From Acidovorax sp. SRB_14 (GTDB lineage: Bacteria; Pseudomonadota; Gammaproteobacteria; Burkholderiales; Burkholderiaceae_C): DNA of 64,000 nt. Both the position numbers and the translations under genes were made by a program. This document shows, piece by piece, positions 28,731 to 36,764 of the stretch (the first letter of the stretch is position 1; each line of letters begins with the position of its first letter). The stretch is taken from NCBI RefSeq assembly GCF_012932145.1, contig NZ_MWOK01000002.1, positions 186,001-250,000 on the forward strand, written 5' to 3'. Below the pieces are notes generated by a model. It was given only the letters and a program-made list of their open reading frames with translations. It searched no databases and had not been told where the DNA came from.

Positions 28731-30116
28731 TCAGGCGGGCCGGATGTTCTGGTTGGTGCTGAACAGGTTGGCGGGGTCGTACTGGCGCTTGATCTGCGCC
28801 AGCCGCTCGTAGTTCTGGCCGTAGGCCGCCTTCACCCGGTCGCTCTCGTCGTCGGTCAGGAAGTTGACATAGACACCGCCGCTGGCAAAGGGCGCCGACG
28901 CCTTGAAGAAGTCGCGCGCCCAGCCGATGCAGCGCGCGTCATCGGCCCGGTCGTCCCAGCGGCCGTGCACGTTCATGACGTAGCGGGCATCGCGGTGGGC
29001 ATAGGCTGCGGCATCGGGCGCGGGCCGGGTGGTTGCGCCGCCAATGGCGCCAAAGAATATCTCGCATTGGGGCGATGGCAAGGTGGCGATGGCGTCGAGC
29101 ACGGCATCGAACAATCCGTCCTTGAGTTCCGAAAAATTGTGCGACTTCCAGTAGTTGCGTGCGCCGGGCGCGAGCAGCGGGTCAAAGGCTTTCTGCCAGG
29201 CCACGTAGGGCATCACGTCGACGTGGGTGCCGGCCGGCGTGCCCCAGCGGTACAGCGGCTCGACCAGCGTTTTTCCCTGCGCCGGGTCGCCGGTGTAGAG
29301 CAGCGCCAGCACGATGACCTCCTGGCCGTGGACGCTTTCGGGCAGAAACGGCAGCGGCGGTGCCTTGCGCAGAACCACCCACACCGCCAGTTCATCGGGC
29401 GCCTTGTCCATGAATTCGCGGTACTGCTGCAGCACCCGCTTTGCCTCGGCCATCGGAAAGACGATCAGACCCGCCAGCAGGTTCGGGCCCACGGGATGCA
29501 GCCGGAACCCGAAACGGGTCACCACGCCGAAATTGCCGCTGCCGCCGCGCAACGCCCAGAACAGGTCCGGGTGCTCGGTGGCACTGGCGCGCAGCACCTC
29601 GCCCGCCGCCGTCACCACTTCAGCCGATTCCAGGTTGTCGACGGTCATGCCGTATTTGCGGCTGAGCCAGCCAAAGCCCCCCCCCAGCGTGAGACCGGCG
29701 ACGCCGGTGGTGGAGTTGATGCCCAGCGGTGTTGCCAGGCCCTCGGCCTGGGTGGCGGCGTCAAAATCCGCCAGCGTGGCACCGCCTTCAATGGTGATCC
29801 GGCGAGCGTCGGCATCGACCTGCGCGGCCTTCATCTGCGAAAGATCGATGACGATACCGTCGTCGCACAGTGCGCTGCCGGCAATGTTGTGCCCGCCGCC
29901 GCGCACCGCCAGGGGAAGGCCCTGCTCTCGCGCAAAATTCACCGCATGGACCACATCGGCGGTGGTGGCGCAGCAGACGATGGCGGCAGGGTGCTTGTCG
30001 ATCATCGCGTTCCAGACCTTGCGTGCGGTGTCGTAGGCCAGGTCATTCGGAAGAATGACCGCTCCCTGAAGCCCCCCTTTCAGCGCCTCGGCCTGCGTGG
30101 GTTGCAGATTTTTCAT
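28731..30116 (-). CDS. FAD-binding oxidoreductase with BBE domain
   Basis: Berberine-bridge/6-hydroxynicotine-oxidase type flavoprotein. 461 residues from ATG 30116, preceded by GGAGAAAGCC. The FAD domain has VRGGGHNIAGSA with His-76, the usual covalent attachment site. GLTLGGGFGWLSRKYG follows, and the C-terminal BBE segment YDPANLFSTNQNIRP is intact. Substrate unknown (sugars, alkaloids or aromatic compounds in relatives). It stands alone, with two palindromes in its upstream region. Confidence 0.88.
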   Translation of the reverse strand: MKNLQPTQAEALKGGLQGAVILPNDLAYDTARKVWNAMIDKHPAAIVCCATTADVVHAVNFAREQGLPLAVRGGGHNIAGSALCDDGIVIDLSQMKAAQVDADARRITIEGGATLADFDAATQAEGLATPLGINSTTGVAGLTLGGGFGWLSRKYGMTVDNLESAEVVTAAGEVLRASATEHPDLFWALRGGSGNFGVVTRFGFRLHPVGPNLLAGLIVFPMAEAKRVLQQYREFMDKAPDELAVWVVLRKAPPLPFLPESVHGQEVIVLALLYTGDPAQGKTLVEPLYRWGTPAGTHVDVMPYVAWQKAFDPLLAPGARNYWKSHNFSELKDGLFDAVLDAIATLPSPQCEIFFGAIGGATTRPAPDAAAYAHRDARYVMNVHGRWDDRADDARCIGWARDFFKASAPFASGGVYVNFLTDDESDRVKAAYGQNYERLAQIKRQYDPANLFSTNQNIRPA

Positions 30117-30521
30117 GGCTTTCTCCTTCGCTGCAGCGGAATTCGCCCTCTGCACAAAGGATGGAGAAAGGCCGACCGGCACTCCTGATCACTTGCGTGA
30201 GAAATTCACCGCTGGTGCGATTTAGCACCACGCTGCCCCGCCTGCAAGGCCGTCCGCCATTTGGAATAAAGAGTTACCTTGACTTACCTGAACCTGCTCA
30301 ACAGGCCCATCCTTTCAATTTTCCAAGGCGCTGCCTGCAAGTCCGAACCCCGGTGTTCAGACGCCACCTGCAGGGCCTGCAGTGGCCCTTGGAAACGGCA
30401 GTGGATGCCCTCCGCAGTGCCGCGATGGGCCTGCCACGCCAAGGTGCGGTGACGCAGCACCCTGACACGGCGCATCGGTGGATCAGTCACCATCCAGCGC
30501 TTTGCCCATAAGCGTCAGCAG
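30117..30521. other. Intergenic region with two palindromes and a repeat
   Basis: 405 bp upstream of the FAD oxidoreductase and downstream of yihY. It holds palindromes at 30197-30230 and repeat copy G at the far end. The middle 200 bp is open in the plus direction (116 codons) but shows no ribosome-binding site or recognised domain. Confidence 0.4.
30197..30230 (-). promoter_or_regulatory. Tandem palindromes upstream of the FAD oxidoreductase
   Basis: GTGA-N5-TCAC (30197-30209) and TGGTGC-N6-GCACCA (30213-30230), about 80-115 bp before the start codon, fit operators for a dimeric regulator. The regulator is not encoded nearby. Confidence 0.4.
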
Positions 30522-30537
30522 CTATTCTTTTTGAAGC
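30482..30537 (-). repeat. Dispersed palindromic repeat, copy G
   Basis: On the minus strand: AAAAAGAATAGCTGCTGACGC, then AAAGCGCTGGATGG. Its TAG is the stop codon of yihY. Confidence 0.75.
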
Positions 30538-31772
30538 ACATCCGACAGATGCAGTTGCGCCAGCCCGGCGCTGCCCCACAGCGGCTCCAGGCTGTCGGCG
30601 CGAAGCAGCAGCAGACGCTGCAGCAAGGGCTCCAGCAGGGTTCTTTCGGGATCGGCCAGCAGCACATAGCGCGGTTCGGAATCATCGGCAGCGCTCTGCT
30701 CCGGGTCGCTGGTTCGCCCCACCCAATCGAGCGCCGTCAGCGCATCGAGCACCGGCGCCAGTGGCAGCACGTCCACGCGCAGCAGTTGCGCGAGCTGGCT
30801 GGCGCGCAGGCCTTTGCCGATGTGGCGGCGCGCGCGCTGCAATTCCTGCAACACCTCGACCGCCAGTTGGAACTGCCAGCCCTGGCCGCTCGCGCGCCGC
30901 GCCACCCCCGCCAGCAGGCTCGGCAGGTAGGCCGTGACCACCGCGCCCAGCAGCACGATGACCCAGGCGACGTAGATCCAGACCAGCAAGATCGGCAGCG
31001 TGGCGAAGGCGCCGTACATCACCGAGTAGGTCGGCACCGTGCTGATGTAGAGGGCCAGCGCCTTCTTCGCCAGCTCCATGCCCACGGCCACGAACAGGCC
31101 GCCCACCCAGGCGTGGCGCCACTTCACCAGGGTGTTGGGCACGTAGTGGTAGAGACCCGCCATGCCGGCAGCCAGCACCAGGAACTCGATCGAGTCGAAC
31201 AGCAGGCGCACGCCGCCGGGCAAGGTCTGCACCAGGCCGCGCGAGGCCGACACCACGTACGACGACAGCGCCAGGCTCGCGCCCAGCACCAGCGGGCCCA
31301 GCGTGATCGCGGCCCAGTAGATCAGCACGCGCTGGCCGAGCGGGCGCAGGCGGCGCACGCGCCAGATGTTGTTGAGCGTGCGGTCGATCGTGAGGATCAG
31401 CGCCAGCGCCGTCGCCAGCAGGATGCTGAAGCCCGCCACCCCCAGGCCGCTGGCCTGCGCCGCGAACTGCGTGAGGTAGCCCAGCACCTGGCGCGCGATG
31501 GTCTCGGGCACCAGGCTGTCGACCAGCCAGCGCTGCAGCCCGCCCTGCACCTTGCCGAAGATCGGGAACGCGGTGAACACGGCCAGCGCCACGGTCACGA
31601 ACGGCACCAGCGCCAGCACGGTGGTGAAGGTCAGGCTGCTGGCCGTAAGCCCGAGGCGGTCCTCGCGAAAGCGCTCGCGCAGCGTCTGGGCGGTGGTTTG
31701 CCAGGGAAAGCGCGAAAGGTCGGCGATCAGGGCCTCCAGCCGCTGCACCGCCGTCTGTAGGGACAAGGACAT
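30522..31772 (-). CDS. YihY family inner-membrane protein
   Basis: 416 residues; the first about 280 contain some six membrane helices with the family text SSLTFTTVLALVPFVTVALA near residue 43 and GAVVTAYLPSL. A soluble C-terminal extension of about 120 residues follows. The family was once mis-assigned as RNase BN; its function remains open. The reading frame is open for a further 2.2 kb upstream, which is a shadow of the genes on the plus strand. The last residues (VLQKE) and the TAG stop lie in the dispersed repeat. 21 bp separate it from the divergent DUF2069 gene. Confidence 0.9.
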   Translation of the reverse strand: MSLSLQTAVQRLEALIADLSRFPWQTTAQTLRERFREDRLGLTASSLTFTTVLALVPFVTVALAVFTAFPIFGKVQGGLQRWLVDSLVPETIARQVLGYLTQFAAQASGLGVAGFSILLATALALILTIDRTLNNIWRVRRLRPLGQRVLIYWAAITLGPLVLGASLALSSYVVSASRGLVQTLPGGVRLLFDSIEFLVLAAGMAGLYHYVPNTLVKWRHAWVGGLFVAVGMELAKKALALYISTVPTYSVMYGAFATLPILLVWIYVAWVIVLLGAVVTAYLPSLLAGVARRASGQGWQFQLAVEVLQELQRARRHIGKGLRASQLAQLLRVDVLPLAPVLDALTALDWVGRTSDPEQSAADDSEPRYVLLADPERTLLEPLLQRLLLLRADSLEPLWGSAGLAQLHLSDVLQKE

Positions 31773-31793
31773 GCTCGCTATGATGCCACCGCC

Positions 31794-32225
31794 ATGACAC
31801 TCCAAAACTCCACCCCCGGCCCCCTTGCCACGCCCCTGGCGACCGCCGCCCCCCTGGTGGACAGCACACGCCGCGTGGCCGTGGCCAGCCTGCTGGCGCT
31901 GATCGCGTTGAGCCTTGCCTGGGAGCTGTTCCTGGCCCCGCTGCGCCCGGGCGGCTCGTGGCTGGCGCTCAAGGCGCTGCCGCTGTGCATTCCGCTCGCC
32001 GGCTTCCTGAAGAACCGCATGTACACCTACCGCTGGGTCAGCCTGCTGGTGTGGCTGTACTTCACCGAAGGCGTGGTGCGCGCCTGGAGCGACCGAGCGC
32101 CCGGCAACTGGCTGGCGCTGCTCGAAGTGGCGCTGAGCCTGGTGCTGTTCATCGCCTGCACGCTGCACATCCGCCTGCGCCTGCGCAGCGCCAAGCCAGC
32201 CATCGCCGAAGCGCCTTCTCCCTGA
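31794..32225 (+). CDS. DUF2069 small membrane protein
   Basis: 143 residues with three to four hydrophobic helices (for example VASLLALIALSLAWELFL and VSLLVWLYFTEGVVRAW), matching the DUF2069 family often found next to yihY/wrbA in betaproteobacteria. Function unknown. Confidence 0.85.
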   Translation: MTLQNSTPGPLATPLATAAPLVDSTRRVAVASLLALIALSLAWELFLAPLRPGGSWLALKALPLCIPLAGFLKNRMYTYRWVSLLVWLYFTEGVVRAWSDRAPGNWLALLEVALSLVLFIACTLHIRLRLRSAKPAIAEAPSP

Positions 32226-32267
32226 AACCGCGCGGCCGCCGCGCTGCCCACCGCAAAGCCCCCTGCC

Positions 32268-33719
32268 ATGCACGCACTGATCGCCTCCCTGCAGCACACC
32301 GTGGGCGCCGCCCACGTCCTCACCGAGGGCGACCTCACCGCCTATGAGCAGGACTGGCGCCGCCGCGTGCGCGGCAAGGCCCTGGCGGTGGTGCGCCCGG
32401 GCAACGTGCAGGAAGTGGCCGCCGTGGTCCGGGCCTGCGCCGCGGCCGGCGCGCCCATCGTGCCGCAGGGCGGCAACACCGGCCTGTCGGTCGGCTCCAC
32501 GCCCGACGGCTCGGGCCGCGAGGTGGTGCTGAGCCTCACGCGCCTGAACGCCGTGCGCGCCGTCGACCCCGACAACCTGACGATGACGGTCGAAGCCGGC
32601 TGCATCCTGCAGAACGTGCAGAAGGCCGCGCGCCAGGCCGGCCTGCTGTTCCCGCTCAGCCTCGCGGCCGAGGGCAGCTGCACCATCGGCGGCAACCTGG
32701 CGACCAATGCCGGCGGCACCCAGGTGCTGCGCTACGGCAACACGCGCGAACTGTGCCTGGGCCTCGAAGTGGTCACGCCGCAGGGCGAGATCTGGCACGG
32801 CCTGCGCGGCCTGCGCAAGGACAACACCGGCTACGACCTGCGCAACCTGATGATCGGCAGCGAAGGCACGCTGGGCATCATCACCGCTGCCACGCTCAAG
32901 CTGTTTCCGCAGCCCGCCGCGCGCCTCACGGCCTGGGCGGCCGTGCCGTCGATGGAACAGGCCGTGGCGCTGCTGGGCCTGGCGCACCAGCACCTGGGCG
33001 CGGGCCTGACGGGCTTCGAGGTCATGGGCCGCTTTGCGCTGGGCCTGGTGCACAAGCACATGCCGCAGCTGCGCGTGCCCTTCATCGACCGGGCGGACGT
33101 GCCCTACTGCGTGCTGCTCGAGAACTCCGACAGCGAGTCGGAAGCGCACGCCCGCGCGCGTTTCGAGTCGCTGCTGGAGACCGCCTTCGAAGCCGGCTGC
33201 GTGAGCGACGCCGTGGTGGCCGAGAGCCTCGCGCAGGCGCACCAGCTCTGGCACATCCGCGAAAGCATTCCGCTGGCGCAGGCCGAGGAAGGCCTGAACA
33301 TCAAGCACGACGTGTCGGTGCCGATCTCGCGCATCCCCGCCTTTGTCGCGCACACCGACGCGCTGCTGGCGCGCGAGATCGCCGGCGTGCGCCTGGTCAA
33401 CTTCGGCCACCTGGGCGACGGCAACCTGCACTACAACGTGCAGGCGCCCGAGGGCGGCGACGCGCGGGCCTTCCTGGCCACGCAGGAGGCGCGTGTAAAC
33501 GACCTCGTCTATGACGCCGTGGCGCAGTTTGGCGGCTCGTTCTCGGCAGAGCATGGCGTGGGCGCGCTCAAAACCGACAAGCTGCAGCAGTACCAGTCGC
33601 CCGTGGCGCTGTCGATGATGCGTGCCGTCAAGCAGGCGCTCGACCCGCAGAACCTGTTCAACCCCGGGCGGGTGCTGGGTGCCGCGGCAGCGACAACGGC
33701 CGCTGGGCAGAAAAACTAA
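32268..33719 (+). CDS. FAD-linked oxidase (D-2-hydroxyglutarate/glycolate dehydrogenase type)
   Basis: 483 residues. The PCMH-type FAD domain has VPQGGNTGLSVGS near residue 65 and GGNLATNAGGTQVLRYGN near 145; the C-terminal FAD-oxidase domain has VNFGHLGDGNLHYN near 385 and ends ALDPQNLFNPGRVL. Likely oxidises a D-2-hydroxy acid and passes electrons on. Exact substrate not decidable from sequence alone. Confidence 0.88.
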   Translation: MHALIASLQHTVGAAHVLTEGDLTAYEQDWRRRVRGKALAVVRPGNVQEVAAVVRACAAAGAPIVPQGGNTGLSVGSTPDGSGREVVLSLTRLNAVRAVDPDNLTMTVEAGCILQNVQKAARQAGLLFPLSLAAEGSCTIGGNLATNAGGTQVLRYGNTRELCLGLEVVTPQGEIWHGLRGLRKDNTGYDLRNLMIGSEGTLGIITAATLKLFPQPAARLTAWAAVPSMEQAVALLGLAHQHLGAGLTGFEVMGRFALGLVHKHMPQLRVPFIDRADVPYCVLLENSDSESEAHARARFESLLETAFEAGCVSDAVVAESLAQAHQLWHIRESIPLAQAEEGLNIKHDVSVPISRIPAFVAHTDALLAREIAGVRLVNFGHLGDGNLHYNVQAPEGGDARAFLATQEARVNDLVYDAVAQFGGSFSAEHGVGALKTDKLQQYQSPVALSMMRAVKQALDPQNLFNPGRVLGAAAATTAAGQKN

Positions 33720-33834
33720 AATAGCGGCTCGCGCAGGCGGGCGCGGCACCGGCGGCGGGCCTTTCCCACGGCGCTGCCCCGCTCTGTCGGGAGCGCCCCC
33801 GGGCGGTTTTTCCCGAGGGGGCTTGCGTCCCCAT

Positions 33835-33898
33835 GATGCTATTTTTTCAGTAGCTATTAACGCTTGCCAGCAAAGCGCTAGAGCCCTAAAACACCTAA
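33835..33898 (+). repeat. Dispersed palindromic repeat, copy H
   Basis: GATGCTATTTTTTCAGTAGC, TTAACGCTTGCC, then AAAGCGCTAGAGCCC. Between the FAD-linked oxidase and the phosphoesterase. Confidence 0.75.
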
Positions 33899-33924
33899 AA
33901 CCTGTTGCACCGACGGTGCACCCC

Positions 33925-35073
33925 ATGAGCCTCATCCACCCCCTTCCCCCCGGTCCGCTCGACATCGTGGGCGACATCCACGGCGAAATCGACGCGCTGC
34001 AGGCGCTGCTGGCGCACCTGGGCTATGGACCGGACGGCGCGCACGCACAAGGGCGCACGCTGGTGTTCGTGGGCGACTACTGCGACCGCGGCCCCGACAG
34101 CCCGGGCGTGCTGGCGCGCGTGGCGCAGCTGCACGCCGCCGGGCGCGCGCTGGCAGTGCTGGGCAACCACGAGATCAACCTGCTGCGCGACGACCCGAAA
34201 GACGGATCGGGCTGGTTTTTCGACGCGCGCGTGGCGAGCGACGAAGACAAATACGCGCCTTTCGCCCGCCCCGAGAGCGCCGAGCGCGCCGCCATCCGCG
34301 CCTTTCTGGCACCGCTGCCCGTGGCGCTCGAGCGCGCCGACCTGCGGATCGTCCACGCCGCCTGGCAAAGCGCCGCCATCGCCGCCGTGCGCACGCTGGC
34401 GCCCGGCAGCACGCGCGCCGCCTACGACCGCTGGGAAGGGCAGGTGCGCACCACATCGCGCGACAGCGACATCGCCAGCCGCATGGCGGACGAGCGCCAG
34501 CGCTGGCCGCACAGCCTGGAAGACAGCCAGCACCGCCCGCCGTTTCTGCGCGCACACGGCGAGCACGAGCTGCTCAAGGCGATGCTCAACCCGCTCAAGG
34601 TGCTGACCTCGGGCGTCGAGCGCCTGGGCACGCAACCGTTCTATGCCGGCGGCAAGTGGCGCTTTGTCGAACGCGAGGCCTGGTGGGACAGCTATGCCGA
34701 TGGCGTGCCGGTGGTGGTCGGCCACTACTGGCGCCGGCCCTTCGTGCCCAACCCGCTGGCCACCACGCACGAAGAGGCCAGCCTGTTCGGCGAGGCCCCG
34801 CCCTTTGGCTGGCTCGGCCAGCAGCGCAATGTGTTTTGCGTCGACTATTCGGTCGGTGCACGTTGGGCCGCGCGCAAGGCCGGCATGCCGGTCGATGCGC
34901 AGTGCAAACTCGCCGCGCTGCGCTGGCCCGAGCGAACGCTGGTGTTCGACGATGGCGCCAGCGTGGCCACGACCGGCTACCGCGCCACCGAAGCGCTGCC
35001 TGCAGAGCCCGTGCCCCCTGCCGCCGTGCCGTCAGGCGCGTGGCCCGCCAGCGCGCTCAACCCCGCCAAATGA
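33925..35073 (+). CDS. Calcineurin-like metallophosphoesterase
   Basis: 382 residues. The bimetal motifs are present in order: GDIHGE at residues 16-21, GDYCDRGPDS near 53 and GNHEINLL near 81. The length exceeds bacterial PP2A-like phosphatases (about 220), so the C-terminal half is family-specific. Substrate unknown. ATG 33925 has no good ribosome-binding site, but conserved sequence begins within 12 codons. Confidence 0.87.
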   Translation: MSLIHPLPPGPLDIVGDIHGEIDALQALLAHLGYGPDGAHAQGRTLVFVGDYCDRGPDSPGVLARVAQLHAAGRALAVLGNHEINLLRDDPKDGSGWFFDARVASDEDKYAPFARPESAERAAIRAFLAPLPVALERADLRIVHAAWQSAAIAAVRTLAPGSTRAAYDRWEGQVRTTSRDSDIASRMADERQRWPHSLEDSQHRPPFLRAHGEHELLKAMLNPLKVLTSGVERLGTQPFYAGGKWRFVEREAWWDSYADGVPVVVGHYWRRPFVPNPLATTHEEASLFGEAPPFGWLGQQRNVFCVDYSVGARWAARKAGMPVDAQCKLAALRWPERTLVFDDGASVATTGYRATEALPAEPVPPAAVPSGAWPASALNPAK

Positions 35074-35129
35074 CCGTCCGCTCACGGTCTTGAACCCCAC
35101 CCTGTATTTACCCCTTTCCGCATTCCCCC

Positions 35130-35975
35130 ATGACCACACCTGTGCCCGCCCGCCCCGTCCGCTCCCAATACGAAGACCTGATGCGCCATGTGTTCACGCA
35201 CGGCGTGGACAAGAGCGACCGCACCGGCACGGGCACGAAAAGCGTGTTCGGCCACCAGATGCGCTTTGACCTGAGCGAAGGCTTTCCGCTGGTCACCACG
35301 AAGAAGGTGCACCTCAAATCCATCATCGTCGAGCTGCTGTGGTTTCTGACCGGCTCGAGCAGCAACCACTGGCTGACCGAACGCGGCGTGACCATCTGGA
35401 ACGAATGGGCGCGCCCCGATGGCGACCTGGGCCCGGTGTACGGCGTGCAGTGGCGCAGCTGGCCCACGCCCGGTGGCGGTCACATCGACCAGATCAGCGA
35501 AGTCATCCACACGCTCAAGACCAACCCCGACTCGCGCCGCATCATCGTCAGCAGCTGGAATGTGGCCGAACTCGACAAGATGGCGCTGATGCCCTGCCAC
35601 GCCTTCTTCCAGTTCTACGTGGCGCCGCAGCAGGCGCCGGGCGAGCGCGGCAAATTGAGCTGCCAGCTCTACCAGCGCAGCGCCGACATCTTCCTGGGCG
35701 TGCCCTTCAACATTGCGTCATACGCGCTGCTCACGCACATGGTGGCGCAGCAGTGCGACCTCGACGTGGGCGATTTCATCTGGACCGGCGGCGACTGCCA
35801 TATCTACAGCAACCACACCGAACAGGTGCAGACGCAACTGGCGCGCACGCCCTACCCCTATCCCACGCTCCGCATCAAGCGCCGGCCGGCGTCGATCTTT
35901 AATTACGCGTACGAGGATTTCGAGGTCGTGGGGTACGAATGCCATCCGGCGATCAAGGCTCCGGTGGCGGTGTAG
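35130..35975 (+). CDS. thyA: Thymidylate synthase
   Basis: Methylates dUMP to dTMP with 5,10-methylene-THF, leaving dihydrofolate. 281 residues. The catalytic Cys is in [11 protein letters not shown] near residue 155. [29 protein letters not shown] and [18 protein letters not shown] are intact. In relatives folA often follows directly; here two genes separate them. Confidence 0.98.
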   Translation: MTTPVPARPVRSQYEDLMRHVFTHGVDKSDRTGTGTKSVFGHQMRFDLSEGFPLVTTKKVHLKSIIVELLWFLTGSSSNHWLTERGVTIWNEWARPDGDLGPVYGVQWRSWPTPGGGHIDQISEVIHTLKTNPDSRRIIVSSWNVAELDKMALMPCHAFFQFYVAPQQAPGERGKLSCQLYQRSADIFLGVPFNIASYALLTHMVAQQCDLDVGDFIWTGGDCHIYSNHTEQVQTQLARTPYPYPTLRIKRRPASIFNYAYEDFEVVGYECHPAIKAPVAV

Positions 35976-36190
35976 GCGCGGATTGGTGCTGAATTCACCA
36001 GACAGGCATGGGAGTATCGCGGGGCCCACCTGTGCGGAGGGATCGCTCACGGTGGAGGTGGAGAATCCTCTCGGACCCCTTGGCATGAACGTTTTTTTTC
36101 TGGCACTTATGCCAAAGCGACCCCACAATTCACGCCAAGGCCGCTTCGCAGCCCAACCTGATTCAGGTGTTTTGCCAATCGGAGGCCATC

Positions 36191-36643
36191 GTGAGTACCC
36201 AGTCGCTGTTGTCCGAGATCGACCTTTCTGAACTGACGGCCACGGCGCCGCCGCTCATCGCCTGGAAACTCGGTCTCGTCCACACGGAAGACGAGGTCGC
36301 GGCCTTCATGTACCACGGCGGACCGGTGTCGCCGCAAGCCTCAACGAGCGGCCCGCACGGCGAGGACCGTCGCCCTGACAAATCATACTGGGACGCCGTC
36401 AAGACAGAAATGCACCTCTTCCTGTGCACGGACGACAAGCGCTACCGGGAGTTGTGGAAGCGAATTGCGGCCCTTGAGGGAAAAGGCACCACCGCCCTCG
36501 TCGGCGTCATCGCCACGTTCCTGGGAGCCAGTCTCGGCGTGGCTACCACCTTGATAGCCGGGTTCGTCGCGGTGTGTCTCTATGGCGTCGCCAAGCTTGG
36601 CAAAGAGGCCTACTGCAGTTACGCCCATCAACGCGGGCCATAG
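36191..36643 (+). CDS. Orphan small membrane protein, unknown
   Basis: 150 residues from GTG 36191, chosen because GGAGG sits 5 nt upstream; a GTG at 36167 has no such site. Not recognised. An acidic soluble N-terminal half (LSEIDLSELTATAPPL) is followed by a Lys/Arg/Glu-rich helix (KRYRELWKRIAALEG) and about 35 hydrophobic residues forming one or two membrane helices (TTALVGVIATFLGASLGVA...). Stands alone between thyA and the EF-G paralogue, and its codon choice looks less GC-biased than its neighbours, so it may be acquired (inference). Confidence 0.65.
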   Translation: MSTQSLLSEIDLSELTATAPPLIAWKLGLVHTEDEVAAFMYHGGPVSPQASTSGPHGEDRRPDKSYWDAVKTEMHLFLCTDDKRYRELWKRIAALEGKGTTALVGVIATFLGASLGVATTLIAGFVAVCLYGVAKLGKEAYCSYAHQRGP

Positions 36644-36764
36644 CCCCGCGCTGAATCCGCACGTGCAAGAGCGGCACTGTCCCGCGGCGGTCCACGCGAC
36701 CGTCCCACAGTAGACATCGTTGAAGCGACCTGCGAAGCTGGATGCCCTCGAGGAGCACTCAACG

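Noticed and set aside
30213-30228. Sigma-54 promoter (GG...GC) in TGGTGCGATTTAGC
   Set aside because: GG and GC are 9 bp apart instead of 10, and the site is better read as a palindrome.
30161-30511. 116-codon frame between yihY and the FAD oxidoreductase
   Set aside because: No ribosome-binding site, no recognised domain, and it overlaps the palindromes and the repeat.
30522-33977. 1151-codon minus frame extending yihY
   Set aside because: Only the last 416 residues match YihY; the rest is antisense to the DUF2069 and FAD-oxidase genes.
36165-36190. GTG at 36167 as the start of the orphan membrane gene
   Set aside because: GGAGG sits correctly for the GTG at 36191 and not for this one.
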